NCBI GenBank assembly: GCA_023422695.1
Contig: JAFAGN010000178.1
Location: 1 to 30,696 of the forward strand
Length of the DNA: 30,696 bases
Source: Pseudomonadota bacterium
GTDB lineage: Bacteria; Pseudomonadota; Alphaproteobacteria; Sphingomonadales; Sphingomonadaceae
Direction: 5' to 3'
Every line of letters begins with the position of its first letter. The stretch's first letter is position 1. Made by a program: the position numbers and the translations under genes. This document shows, piece by piece, positions 7,916 to 15,821 of this stretch. Under the pieces are notes generated by a model. It ran no database searches, was not told the origin of the DNA, and saw nothing but the letters and a program-made list of their open reading frames with translations.

Positions 7916-9949
7916 TCACGGCGGCGCTGGCGCCGGCTCCGCGGGCGCGTCCTTCGTGATCGGCAACCGCAGGTCGATCCGGCTGCCGTTGATTTCGGTC
8001 GAAATCACCGCATCGCCGCCTTCGATACCGATGCTGCTGTTTTCGCCCACCGGGATCGCGCCGACGTCGGGAATATCCTGCGGCTCGACCGGGCCGCGCG
8101 GATTGGCGTCGCGCCGCGGTGCCGCCTTCTGGCCCGATGCCTGCATCATGAAATCGCGCCACATCCGCGCCGGAAGGCCGCCGCCCGAAATACCGCGCAG
8201 CGGGGTGTTGTCATCGTTGCCGATCCACACCCCGACGACCAGCCCATTGGCATAGCCGACGAACAGCGCGTCGCGATTGTCCTGGCTCGTTCCGGTCTTG
8301 CCGAAATTCGCCTGCGGCAGCCGTGCGGCGCGGCCGGTGCCGCGATTGACCGCGGCGCGCAGCATCTGCTCGATGTCTTCGTGAACACTCGACCCGAACC
8401 GGCTCGGCCCCGAAATCAGATTTTCGAACCAGCCCTTTTCCTCACCCTCGAACGCGTGCGGCACCACCGGATAGCTGTTCGCGGCCACCGCAGCGTAGGC
8501 GGCGGTGAGTTCGAGCAAGGTCATGCTCGACGTGCCGAGCGCGAGGCTGGGGTCGCCCTTGGTCATCGGCGCGGTGACGCCCAGGTCGCGCGCCATATCG
8601 ATGACCTTGTCGTCACCGACCTCGCGCAGCAATCGCACCGCCGCGACATTGCTCGACGTCGCAAACGCATCCTCCAGCGTGATCGTTTTCGAGTAAGTAC
8701 CGCCCGAATTTTTCGGCTGATACGCGCCCGTTTCGATCGCTTCGTTGCTGATCAGGTCGCCCGGCTCCCAGCCGTCCTTCAGCGCGGCGAGATAGACGAA
8801 CAATTTGAAGGTCGATCCCGGCTGGCGCTTCGCCTGCGTCGCGCGGTTGAACGGCGACGCGGCATAATCCTTGCCGCCGACCATCGCGACGACCTCGCCA
8901 TTGGGGCGCATCGCGACCAGCGCGACCTGCGCCTGTTCGACCCCGGCGCGGCTCGTCACGCGCCGCGCCACCGCCTGCAACCGCGCGTCGAGCGTCGTCT
9001 TGATCGTCTGCCGCGAATAGCCGACGTCGCTCAGCTTGCGCGCCTCGGGCAGCGCCCAGTCAGCGAAATAGGTGCCGGTGGGCAGCGTGTTGCGGCTGCG
9101 GACGTCGATGCGCGGGGTGCGCAGCGCCTTGCGCTCCTGCTCGGACAGATAGCCCGTTGCGACCATCGCATTCAGCACCAGCTTCATCCGCTTTTCGGCC
9201 AGATCAGGATTCTTGGTCGGCGCCAGCCGCGACGGTGCCTGCACGAGCCCCGCCAGCATCGCCGCCTGCGCCGGGGTCAGCTTTTCAGGCTGGCGATAGA
9301 AATAATGCAGCGACGCGGCGCGCAGGCCATAGGTGTTGTCGCCGAAATAGGCGTTCGACAGATAGCGTTCGAGGATCTCGTCCTTGGTCAGCCACGCTTC
9401 GAGCCAGAACGCGATCAGCGCCTCGCGCGCCTTGCGCCCCAGCGTGCGTTTCGGGGTCAGGAAGGTGAATTTCGCCAGCTGCTGGGTGATCGTGCTGCCG
9501 CCCTGCGTCCGTCCGCCGGTGACATTGCTCCACACCGCGCGCGCGATGCTGCGCGGATCGACGCCCCAATGATTGTAAAAGCGCCGATCCTCGATCGCCA
9601 GAAACGCGCCGGTGACGTGCTTGGGCAGTGCGCTCGCCTTGACCGGCGTATCGACGATCGCCCCGATCCGCGCGATCGGGGTACCGTCCGACGCCAGCAG
9701 GGTGATCTGCGGCGGCGCGATCGGTTCGAGCGATTTCGACAGCGGCGCGGTGAGCGCCAGCCAACCCACGAGCAGGATGAAGATGACCGACAGGATCGCA
9801 AAGCCGCGCGAAACCCGGCGCAGCCATTTGCGGCGGCGGCTTTCCGGCACAACCGGCGGCGGCGCGTCGAAAGCGGGTGCCCCCGGCATTTCGAATGATC
9901 GCGCAGCGGGCGCTGGATCGGGCGTTTTGGATTTACGAAACCAGGTCAT
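7916..9949 (-). CDS. Class A penicillin-binding protein (bifunctional glycosyltransferase/transpeptidase, PBP1A family)
   Basis: A peptidoglycan synthase anchored in the inner membrane, 677 residues. After a Pro-rich cytoplasmic tail, a single membrane helix covers about residues 49-68. The GT51 glycosyltransferase domain shows catalytic Glu120 in AIEDRRFYNHWG and the GGSTITQQLAKF motif near residues 150-161. The transpeptidase domain carries all three active-site motifs: SxxK at Ser379-Lys382 (GSTFK), SxN at 432-434 (SSN) and KTG at 551-553 (GKTGTSQD). ATG at 9949 is chosen; a GTG two codons upstream is possible, and GGCGGGTGAG serves as ribosome-binding region. The gene stands alone. It lacks the long OB-domain insertion of E. 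coli PBP1A and is closer in size to shorter alphaproteobacterial forms. Confidence 0.95.
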   Translation of the reverse strand: MTWFRKSKTPDPAPAARSFEMPGAPAFDAPPPVVPESRRRKWLRRVSRGFAILSVIFILLVGWLALTAPLSKSLEPIAPPQITLLASDGTPIARIGAIVDTPVKASALPKHVTGAFLAIEDRRFYNHWGVDPRSIARAVWSNVTGGRTQGGSTITQQLAKFTFLTPKRTLGRKAREALIAFWLEAWLTKDEILERYLSNAYFGDNTYGLRAASLHYFYRQPEKLTPAQAAMLAGLVQAPSRLAPTKNPDLAEKRMKLVLNAMVATGYLSEQERKALRTPRIDVRSRNTLPTGTYFADWALPEARKLSDVGYSRQTIKTTLDARLQAVARRVTSRAGVEQAQVALVAMRPNGEVVAMVGGKDYAASPFNRATQAKRQPGSTFKLFVYLAALKDGWEPGDLISNEAIETGAYQPKNSGGTYSKTITLEDAFATSSNVAAVRLLREVGDDKVIDMARDLGVTAPMTKGDPSLALGTSSMTLLELTAAYAAVAANSYPVVPHAFEGEEKGWFENLISGPSRFGSSVHEDIEQMLRAAVNRGTGRAARLPQANFGKTGTSQDNRDALFVGYANGLVVGVWIGNDDNTPLRGISGGGLPARMWRDFMMQASGQKAAPRRDANPRGPVEPQDIPDVGAIPVGENSSIGIEGGDAVISTEINGSRIDLRLPITKDAPAEPAPAPP

Positions 9950-9960
9950 GCTCACCCGCC

Positions 9961-9999
9961 GTATTACAATCGCAATACAGCATAAGCAAACGGCTTATG
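9961..9999 (-). promoter_or_regulatory. Possible promoter and paired inverted repeats upstream of the penicillin-binding protein gene
   Basis: On the minus strand TTGCTT (9989-9984) and TAATAC (9966-9961) are spaced by 17 bp, a fair sigma-70 fit. Transcription would then start only about 5 bases before the ATG, which argues against it. The same stretch holds two short inverted repeats: GTATT/AATAC (9961-9978) and CATAAG/CTTATG (9981-9999). Confidence 0.25.
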
Positions 10000-10050
10000 C
10001 GGCCTGCCAGCTATCGCAACCCGGCGATTGCGCACGAATGAACGGGAGAG

Positions 10051-10126
10051 TGGTGCCGCTTACAGGACTCGAACCTGTGACCCCATCATTACGAATGATG
10101 TGCTCTACCAACTGAGCTAAAGCGGC
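10051..10126 (-). tRNA. tRNA-Thr (anticodon CGU)
   Basis: Read on the minus strand, a full cloverleaf of 76 bases including an encoded CCA. The acceptor stem is GCCGCTT paired with AAGCGGC. The D-arm is GCTCAGTTGGTAGAGC. The anticodon arm CATCA-TTCGTAA-TGATG places CGT in the loop, which reads the threonine codon ACG. The T-arm is ACAGG-TTCGAGT-CCTGT. A is the discriminator base and CCA is genomic. Confidence 0.97.
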
Positions 10127-10185
10127 AACGAGGCGCGCCTCTATCAGCGTGGCGGGGTGAAGACAAGCGGCGTTGGGTGCAAAAT

Positions 10186-10890
10186 TCAATTGCCTTCGCG
10201 CTTGCCCGTTCCGGCCTGGAACTCGGCGACCAGATCGAAGCGGTCACCGCGGAAAAGCTGGCGGACATGGGTGACGGGCCGCTCGCCGCGCCAGGTGTCG
10301 CGTTCGAGCTGCAGGCAGGCAGCGCCGCTGCCGGTCGCCAGCATCGCCGCTTCGGTGCGGGTGGCCGCCACCGCGCGCACGACGTGCCGCGCCGACGTCC
10401 AGGGGATGTGCGCGAGGAGCCAGGTTCCCGGTGCCTCGACGGCGAAATTCGCCTCGGCCGCGGCGGGAACCTCGGCGAGCTCGATTGTGCGGTTTTCCAG
10501 CGCAAAGGGTTCGTCGGCGGCGAAATGCACGCCGTCGATCTGGAGCGTGTCCGCGCCGCCAGCGTTTTTGCGGCGCAGGATCGCGCGCGCTTCCCAGCGA
10601 TACGCCTCACCGCGCGCGGCAATCAACTCGGCAAGATCGGGGACCGTCATCACCGCCGAATGCACCGGCGGATGCGCGACGAATGACCCGGCCTTGCGCC
10701 GCCGTTCGATCAGCCCCGCGGCGACGAGCTCGCCGATCGCCTTGCTGACCGTCGCGCGCGCGCAGCCGTAACGCGCCGCCAGATCCTGCTCGATCGGGAT
10801 GCGCGTTCCGGGCCGCCACTCGCCCGATTGGATTCGGCCTTCGATATCCTCGCGGATCCGGCGCGCCGGATTGGGCGCCGCGCGCGTCAC
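10186..10890 (-). CDS. hutC: HutC, GntR-family repressor of histidine utilisation
   Basis: A 234-residue regulator with a GntR winged-helix domain at about residues 11-75 (IEGRIQSGEWRPGTRIPIEQ, then ATVSKAIGELVAAGLIERR) and a C-terminal UTRA ligand domain ending in a segment with LFRGDRFDLVAEFQ. HutC proteins bind urocanate and lift repression of the hut genes. The start is GTG at 10890, because its GTGA overlaps the hutF stop; this 4-bp overlap implies coupled translation, and the residues that follow match the usual HutC start. It is the second gene of the leftward hutF-hutC unit. Its predicted operator is the palindrome at 12250-12267, so it probably represses both arms including itself. 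Confidence 0.93.
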   Translation of the reverse strand: MTRAAPNPARRIREDIEGRIQSGEWRPGTRIPIEQDLAARYGCARATVSKAIGELVAAGLIERRRKAGSFVAHPPVHSAVMTVPDLAELIAARGEAYRWEARAILRRKNAGGADTLQIDGVHFAADEPFALENRTIELAEVPAAAEANFAVEAPGTWLLAHIPWTSARHVVRAVAATRTEAAMLATGSGAACLQLERDTWRGERPVTHVRQLFRGDRFDLVAEFQAGTGKREGN

Positions 10891-12239
10891 GCGACGATCC
10901 GCTCGACGCTTTTGCGATAGGCCGCGGCGATCGCGCCGCGATCGACATGGCGCCCGCCCGCGACGCGCTTGACCCCGGCGCGCCACACGCAATCGATCGT
11001 CCCTGCCCCGCCCGCAAAAATCCAGCGGTCGAGCAGCGTCGCATCGTCGGTCCCCGCGAAGCTGGGATGTTCGAGGTCGAGCGAGACGATGTCGGCGGGC
11101 TGGCCGACCGCGAAGCCGGCGTCCACCCCCAAGGCCTGCGCGCCGCCCGCCAGCGCGCGGGCGTAGAGATTGGCGCCGACGAAGGGCGAAGCTTCGCCCG
11201 CCAGCAAGGCGCGCGCGCGGTGCGCGAGCCGCTGCGAATATTCGAGCGCGCGCAGCTCGCCCGCCGCGTCGATCAGGATATTGCTGTCGGTACCGATGCC
11301 GAAGGCGCCACCGGCAGCCCGATAGTCGATCGCGGGGAAAATCCCGTCGCCAAGGTTCGCCTCGGTGATCGGGCAGAGCCCGGCGACCGCGCCGCTGGCG
11401 GCGAGCCGCGGCACTTCGCCCGCGCTGAGGTGGGTCGAGTGGATCAGGCACCAGCGCGCATCGACCGCCGCGTTATCGAGCAGCCATTCGACCGGGCGCG
11501 CGCCGCTCCACGCCACGCAATCCTCGACCTCTTTGACCTGCTCGGCGGCGTGGATGTGAACCGGGCCGGTGGGCGACATGGCGAGGAGCGCCGCCAGCTG
11601 GTCGGGTCCGACCGCGCGCAACGAATGCGGCGCGATGCCGATATTGGCGTCGCCCGTCAGCTTCGCCCGCGACGCGTCGAAAAGCGCCGCGAAACCGTCG
11701 ACGTCGTTCAGAAAGCGCCGCTGCCCGGGACTCGGCGCCGCGCCGCCGAAATTGCCGTGCGCGTAGAAGACCGGCAGCAGCGTCAGGCCGATGCCCGTCG
11801 CGGCGCTCGCTTCGACGATCGCGCCCGCCATTTCGGCCGGGTCCGCGTAAGCCGCGCCCGCCGGGTCATGATGGAGATAGTGGAATTCGCCGACGCGGGT
11901 GAACCCGCCCTCGAGCATTTCGGCATAGGCCTGCGCGGTGATCGCCGCGACATCCTCGGGCGTCAGCCGGTCGAGGAAGCGGTACATGATCTCGCGCCAG
12001 CTCCAGAAATTATCGTCGGGACGGCTGCGGCGTTCCGATAGCCCCGCCATGCCGCGCTGGAAGCCATGGCTATGGACATTGCACAGACCGGGCAGTGCCG
12101 CCGCGTGACGCTCGTCTCCGACGGCAGCCTCGACACCGGCTTCCAGCGCGGAAATCCGTCCGTCATCGACCGTCAGCCGCACATCGCGCTGCCAGCGATT
12201 GTCGATCCACGCGCGCCGAAACCAATAAGCCATCATCAT
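10887..12239 (-). CDS. hutF: HutF, formimidoylglutamate deiminase
   Basis: Cytosolic amidohydrolase-superfamily metalloenzyme converting N-formimino-L-glutamate to N-formyl-L-glutamate and ammonia, the fourth step of the five-step histidine pathway. The 450-residue protein shows the metal-binding HxH at about residues 56 and 58 (CNVHSHGFQRGM), VHIHAAEQ, LIHSTHL and a distal GIGTDSNI carrying the conserved Asp. The segment SRPDDNFWSWREIMYRF is typical of HutF. Three ATG codons are consecutive (12239, 12236, 12233). A GAGAG sequence lies 3, 6 or 9 bases upstream of them, so the second or third may be the real start. Together with hutG it shows that this organism uses the HutF/HutG route rather than direct formiminoglutamase. 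Confidence 0.95.
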   Translation of the reverse strand: MMMAYWFRRAWIDNRWQRDVRLTVDDGRISALEAGVEAAVGDERHAAALPGLCNVHSHGFQRGMAGLSERRSRPDDNFWSWREIMYRFLDRLTPEDVAAITAQAYAEMLEGGFTRVGEFHYLHHDPAGAAYADPAEMAGAIVEASAATGIGLTLLPVFYAHGNFGGAAPSPGQRRFLNDVDGFAALFDASRAKLTGDANIGIAPHSLRAVGPDQLAALLAMSPTGPVHIHAAEQVKEVEDCVAWSGARPVEWLLDNAAVDARWCLIHSTHLSAGEVPRLAASGAVAGLCPITEANLGDGIFPAIDYRAAGGAFGIGTDSNILIDAAGELRALEYSQRLAHRARALLAGEASPFVGANLYARALAGGAQALGVDAGFAVGQPADIVSLDLEHPSFAGTDDATLLDRWIFAGGAGTIDCVWRAGVKRVAGGRHVDRGAIAAAYRKSVERIVA

Positions 12240-12249
12240 GAGCTCTCAT

Positions 12250-12267
12250 ATTATGTCTAGACATAAT
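12250..12267. promoter_or_regulatory. HutC operator candidate between the divergent hut units
   Basis: ATTATGTCTAGACATAAT is a perfect 18-bp palindrome. Its core GTCTAGAC fits the GT-N-TA-N-AC consensus described for the HutC subfamily of GntR regulators. Its outer hexamer reads CATAAT on both strands (12262-12267 rightward, 12255-12250 leftward), close to a -10 element, so the site may overlap the promoters of both hutF and hutI. That would explain repression of both by one bound dimer. Confidence 0.8.
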
Positions 12268-12292
12268 GACGCAATCGAGTGATGTTGTCCAG

Positions 12293-13477
12293 ATGGAGCA
12301 TATCTGGACCAACGCGCGACTCGCGACGATGACCGATGACGGGCTGGGGCTGATCGACGATGGCGTCGTCGCGGCGAAGGGCGGTCGGATCGTCTATGCC
12401 GGACCCGCCACGGGCGCGCCGACCGACGCCGCGCGCCGCACCGATTGCGAAGGTCGGTTGATCACCCCGGGGCTGATCGATTGCCACACGCACCTGGTCC
12501 ACGGCGGCAATCGCGCCAACGAATGGGCGATGCGGCTGGAAGGTGCGAGCTACGAGGATATTGCGCGCGCGGGCGGCGGGATCGTGTCGACGATGCGCGC
12601 GACGCGCGCCGCGAGCGAGGCCGAACTCGTCGACACCGCCCTGCCCCGCCTCGATGCGCTGATCGCCGAGGGCGTCACGACGATCGAGATCAAATCGGGC
12701 TATGGCCTGTCGACCGGGGACGAGTTGAAGATGCTGCGCGCCGCGCGCGCGCTCGCCGACCATCGCGCCATTCGCGTCGAACCGACCTTCCTCGGCGCGC
12801 ACGCCCTGCCCCCCGAATATCAAGGCAACAGCGACGGATATGTCGACCTGGTGGTGGGTGAGATGATCCCCGCCGCCGCGCCGCTCGCGACCGCGGTCGA
12901 CGCCTTTTGCGAAGGCATCGGCTTTTCGCCCGCGCAGTGCGAGCGGGTGATCGCGGCGGCGCAGGCCCATGGTCTGAACGTCAAGCTGCACGCCGAGCAA
13001 TTGTCGGCGCTGAGCGGCAGCGCCCTGGCCGCACGGCACGACGCGCTGTCGGCCGATCACCTGGAACATGCGACCGACGACGACGTCCGCGCGATGGCGG
13101 CGGCGGGGACGGTCGCGGTGCTGCTGCCCGGCGCCTACTATTTCATGCGCGAGACGAAGCTGCCGCCGATCGCGGCGATGCGCCGCCACGGCGCGCGCAT
13201 TGCGCTCGCCACCGATTGCAACCCCGGCACCTCACCGACGACCTCGCTGCTCCTCATGCTCAACATGAGCGCGACCTTGTTCGGGCTGACCGTGGTCGAG
13301 GCGCTGCGCGGCGTGACCGTCAACGCCGCCGCCGCACTCGGCCTCGGCGCCGAAATCGGCACGCTCGAACCCGGCAAAGCCTGCGACCTCGCGATCTGGG
13401 ACGTCAACGACCCGGCCGAGCTGGTTTACCGCATCGGTTTCAACCCGCTGCACCAACGCATCAAGGACGGACAATGA
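12293..13477 (+). CDS. hutI: HutI, imidazolonepropionase
   Basis: Cytosolic metal-dependent amidohydrolase opening 4-imidazolone-5-propionate to N-formimino-L-glutamate, step three of histidine breakdown. The 394-residue form has the metal site HxH at His65 and His67 (LIDCHTHLVHGGNRANEW), the family segment TTIEIKSGYGLSTGDELKMLR, KLHAEQLS, and late metal-ligand Asp in ATDCNPGT. ATG at 12293 is preferred: the first residues MEHIWTNARLATM fit the family, GAGTGA lies about ten bases upstream, and the alternative in-frame ATG at 12266 is inside the operator and its predicted -10 element. The alternative would add nine residues. It overlaps hutH by 4 bp (ATGA). Confidence 0.95.
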   Translation: MEHIWTNARLATMTDDGLGLIDDGVVAAKGGRIVYAGPATGAPTDAARRTDCEGRLITPGLIDCHTHLVHGGNRANEWAMRLEGASYEDIARAGGGIVSTMRATRAASEAELVDTALPRLDALIAEGVTTIEIKSGYGLSTGDELKMLRAARALADHRAIRVEPTFLGAHALPPEYQGNSDGYVDLVVGEMIPAAAPLATAVDAFCEGIGFSPAQCERVIAAAQAHGLNVKLHAEQLSALSGSALAARHDALSADHLEHATDDDVRAMAAAGTVAVLLPGAYYFMRETKLPPIAAMRRHGARIALATDCNPGTSPTTSLLLMLNMSATLFGLTVVEALRGVTVNAAAALGLGAEIGTLEPGKACDLAIWDVNDPAELVYRIGFNPLHQRIKDGQ

Positions 13478-15018
13478 CCCTGAACAAGACCGACGGCGTG
13501 ACGATTACCCCAGGCGCGATGACGCTGGCCGACTGGCGCAAGGTTTACGAAGGCGCCGGCGCCACGCTGAACAGCGATGCATGGGCGGCGATCGACGCGA
13601 GCGCCGCCGCAGTGGCGCGCATCGTCGCCAAGGGCGACCCGGTCTATGGGATCAACACCGGATTCGGAAAGCTGGCGAGCGTCAGGATCGCGAGCGACGA
13701 CCTCGCAACGCTCCAGCGCAATATCGTGCTCAGCCACGCGGCGGGAACGGGCGCGCCCTCGCCCACCCCCGTCATCCGTCTGATGATGGCGCTGAAGCTC
13801 GCGAGTTTCGGCGTCGGCGCGTCGGGGGTGCGGCGCGAAACGGTCGCGATGCTGGAGGCGATGCTGGCCAAAGGTCTGACCCCCGTCGTTCCGTCGCAGG
13901 GATCGGTCGGCGCGAGCGGCGATTTGGCGCCGCTGTCGCATATGGCGGCAGCGATGATCGGCGTTGGCGACATCGAGCTCGGCGGCCAGACGCTGCCCGC
14001 CGCCGAGGCGCTGGCGCAGGCCGATCTGGCGCCGCTCGAACTCGGCCCGAAGGAAGGCCTGGCGCTCCTCAACGGCACGCAATTTTCCACCGCCAATGCG
14101 CTCGCAGGGCTGTTCCGCGCCGAAACGGCTTTCCAGTCGGCGCTGATTACCGGCGCGCTGTCGACCGAGGCCGCGAAGGGCTCCGACGCGCCGTTCGATC
14201 CGCGTATCCATGCGCTGCGCGGTCACGCCGGACAGCGCGCGGTCGGCGATGCGCTGCGCGGGCTGATGGCGGGATCGGCGATCCGCGCCTCGCACGCCGT
14301 CGACGATCCGCGCGTGCAGGATCCCTATTGCCTGCGCTGCCAACCGCAGGTGATGGGCGCGGTGCTCGATCTGCTGCGGCAGGCCGGAACCACGCTCGGC
14401 GTCGAGGCGAACGGCGTCTCGGACAATCCGCTGATCTTTGCCGACACCGACGAGGCGCTGTCGGGGGGCAATTTCCACGCCGAGCCCGTGGCTTTCGCCG
14501 CCGACATGATCGCCATGGCCTTGTGCGAGATCGGATCGATTTCGGAGCGCCGCATCGCGATGCTGGTCGATCCGGCCTTGTCGGGCCTCCCCGCCTTCCT
14601 CACCCCGCGCCCCGGCCTCAACTCGGGGTTCATGATCCCGCAGGTCACCGCCGCCGCGCTGGTCAGCGAGAACAAGCAGCGCGCCTATCCCGCCAGCGTC
14701 GATTCGATCCCGACCAGCGCCAATCAGGAAGACCATGTCTCGATGGCCGCACACGGCGCCCGCCGCCTGCTGGAGATGGCGGACAATGTCAGCGCGGTGC
14801 TCGGCATCGAGTTGCTCGCCGCCTGTCAGGGCATCGATTTCCACGCGCCGCTGAAATCCAGCGACGCGCTGGAAGCCGCGCACCAGCATGTGCGCGCGGC
14901 GGTGCCGACGCTGGAGGACGACCGCCATTTCCATCCCGATATGGAGGCCGCAACCGCGCTGATCCGTTCGGGCAGCCTGGTTGCCACGGTTCCGGCCAGT
15001 TTGCCGGGCGTCGGCTGA
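13474..15018 (+). CDS. hutH: HutH, histidine ammonia-lyase
   Basis: Catalyses deamination of L-histidine to trans-urocanate, the first pathway step. Length is 514 residues, as usual for bacterial HutH. The Ala147-Ser148-Gly149 triad in GSVGASGDLAPLSHM forms the electrophilic MIO cofactor autocatalytically. Tyr58 in VYGINTGFGKLA is the conserved catalytic tyrosine, and QDPYCLRCQPQVMG and NGVSDNPLIF are further family blocks. Start and stop overlap the neighbours (ATGA with hutI, TGATG with hutG), so hutI-H-G-U is translated as a coupled unit. Its product urocanate is the usual inducer sensed by HutC. Confidence 0.97.
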   Translation: MTLNKTDGVTITPGAMTLADWRKVYEGAGATLNSDAWAAIDASAAAVARIVAKGDPVYGINTGFGKLASVRIASDDLATLQRNIVLSHAAGTGAPSPTPVIRLMMALKLASFGVGASGVRRETVAMLEAMLAKGLTPVVPSQGSVGASGDLAPLSHMAAAMIGVGDIELGGQTLPAAEALAQADLAPLELGPKEGLALLNGTQFSTANALAGLFRAETAFQSALITGALSTEAAKGSDAPFDPRIHALRGHAGQRAVGDALRGLMAGSAIRASHAVDDPRVQDPYCLRCQPQVMGAVLDLLRQAGTTLGVEANGVSDNPLIFADTDEALSGGNFHAEPVAFAADMIAMALCEIGSISERRIAMLVDPALSGLPAFLTPRPGLNSGFMIPQVTAAALVSENKQRAYPASVDSIPTSANQEDHVSMAAHGARRLLEMADNVSAVLGIELLAACQGIDFHAPLKSSDALEAAHQHVRAAVPTLEDDRHFHPDMEAATALIRSGSLVATVPASLPGVG

Positions 15019-15821
15019 TGGACTGGCTGCGCGTCCATCGCGGCGACGCGCCGCTGGTCATCGCCTTCCCGCACGGCGGCACCGATCTGGCCGGGCTGGA
15101 TGATCAGTTCGTGTCGCCCTGGCATGCGCAGATCGACACCGACTGGTGGATTGCCGATCTTTACGCCTTTGCTGCCGACATGGGCGCGACGTTGGTCGCG
15201 ACCGATATTTCGCGCAGCGTGATCGACATGAACCGCGATCCGTCGGGGGCGTCGCTGTATCCGGGACAGGCAACGACCGAGCTATGCCCGACGACGACCT
15301 TCGACGGCGAACCGCTGTACCGCTTTGGCGAACCCGACGAAGCAGAGATCATGCAGCGGCTGAACCTCTATCACCGGCCCTATCATGACGCACTGGCCGC
15401 CGAACTCGCACGACTGAAGGCAGCGCATGGCCGGGTCGTTCTCTACGACGCCCATTCGATCCGCAGTCACGTCCCGCGCCTGTTCGACGACGAATTGCCG
15501 CAATTCAACATCGGGACCAACGGCGGCGCGACCTGCGCGCCCCAACTCGAAACGATCGTCGCCAGCATCTGCGCCGCGAGCGGCTACAGCCATGTCGTCA
15601 ACGGACGCTTCAAGGGCGGCTGGACGACGCGCCATTATGGCGACCCCGAAAATGGCGTCCACGCGGTCCAGATGGAGCTGGCCCAGCGCGGCTATATGGC
15701 TGAGCCCACCGCGATCACCTCGGCCAATTGGCCCGCCCCGCTCGACCCCCATCCCGCGATCCTGCCCGTGCTGGAGCAAGTGATCGCCGCGACCCTCGAT
15801 TTTGCGAAAGGACAGAAATGA
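15018..15821 (+). CDS. hutG: HutG, N-formylglutamate deformylase (N-formylglutamate amidohydrolase)
   Basis: Hydrolyses N-formyl-L-glutamate to L-glutamate and formate, the last step of the HutF route. The 267-residue protein belongs to the N-formylglutamate amidohydrolase family, not the arginase-like formiminoglutamase family. Blocks seen are APLVIAFPHGGTDL near the N-terminus, DTDWWIADLYAFA, ATDISRSVIDMNRDPSG, VLYDAHSIRSHVPRLF, PQFNIGTNGGATC and NGRFKGGWTTRHYG, with His and Asp residues suited to a zinc site. ATG at 15018 shares one base with the hutH stop (TGATG) and the stop overlaps hutU by 4 bp. Confidence 0.95.
   Translation: MDWLRVHRGDAPLVIAFPHGGTDLAGLDDQFVSPWHAQIDTDWWIADLYAFAADMGATLVATDISRSVIDMNRDPSGASLYPGQATTELCPTTTFDGEPLYRFGEPDEAEIMQRLNLYHRPYHDALAAELARLKAAHGRVVLYDAHSIRSHVPRLFDDELPQFNIGTNGGATCAPQLETIVASICAASGYSHVVNGRFKGGWTTRHYGDPENGVHAVQMELAQRGYMAEPTAITSANWPAPLDPHPAILPVLEQVIAATLDFAKGQK

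Noticed and set aside
8381..9898. Long plus-strand open frame opposite the penicillin-binding protein gene
   Set aside because: Arg-rich shadow translation; the minus strand has all GT51 and transpeptidase motifs.
10051..10126. tRNA-Thr as the attachment site of an integrated island covering the hut genes
   Set aside because: No integrase, no repeated tRNA 3' end elsewhere in the window, and no visible compositional shift.
13426..14934. Long minus-strand open frame opposite hutH
   Set aside because: A shadow of the histidine ammonia-lyase gene, with biased composition and no recognisable domain.
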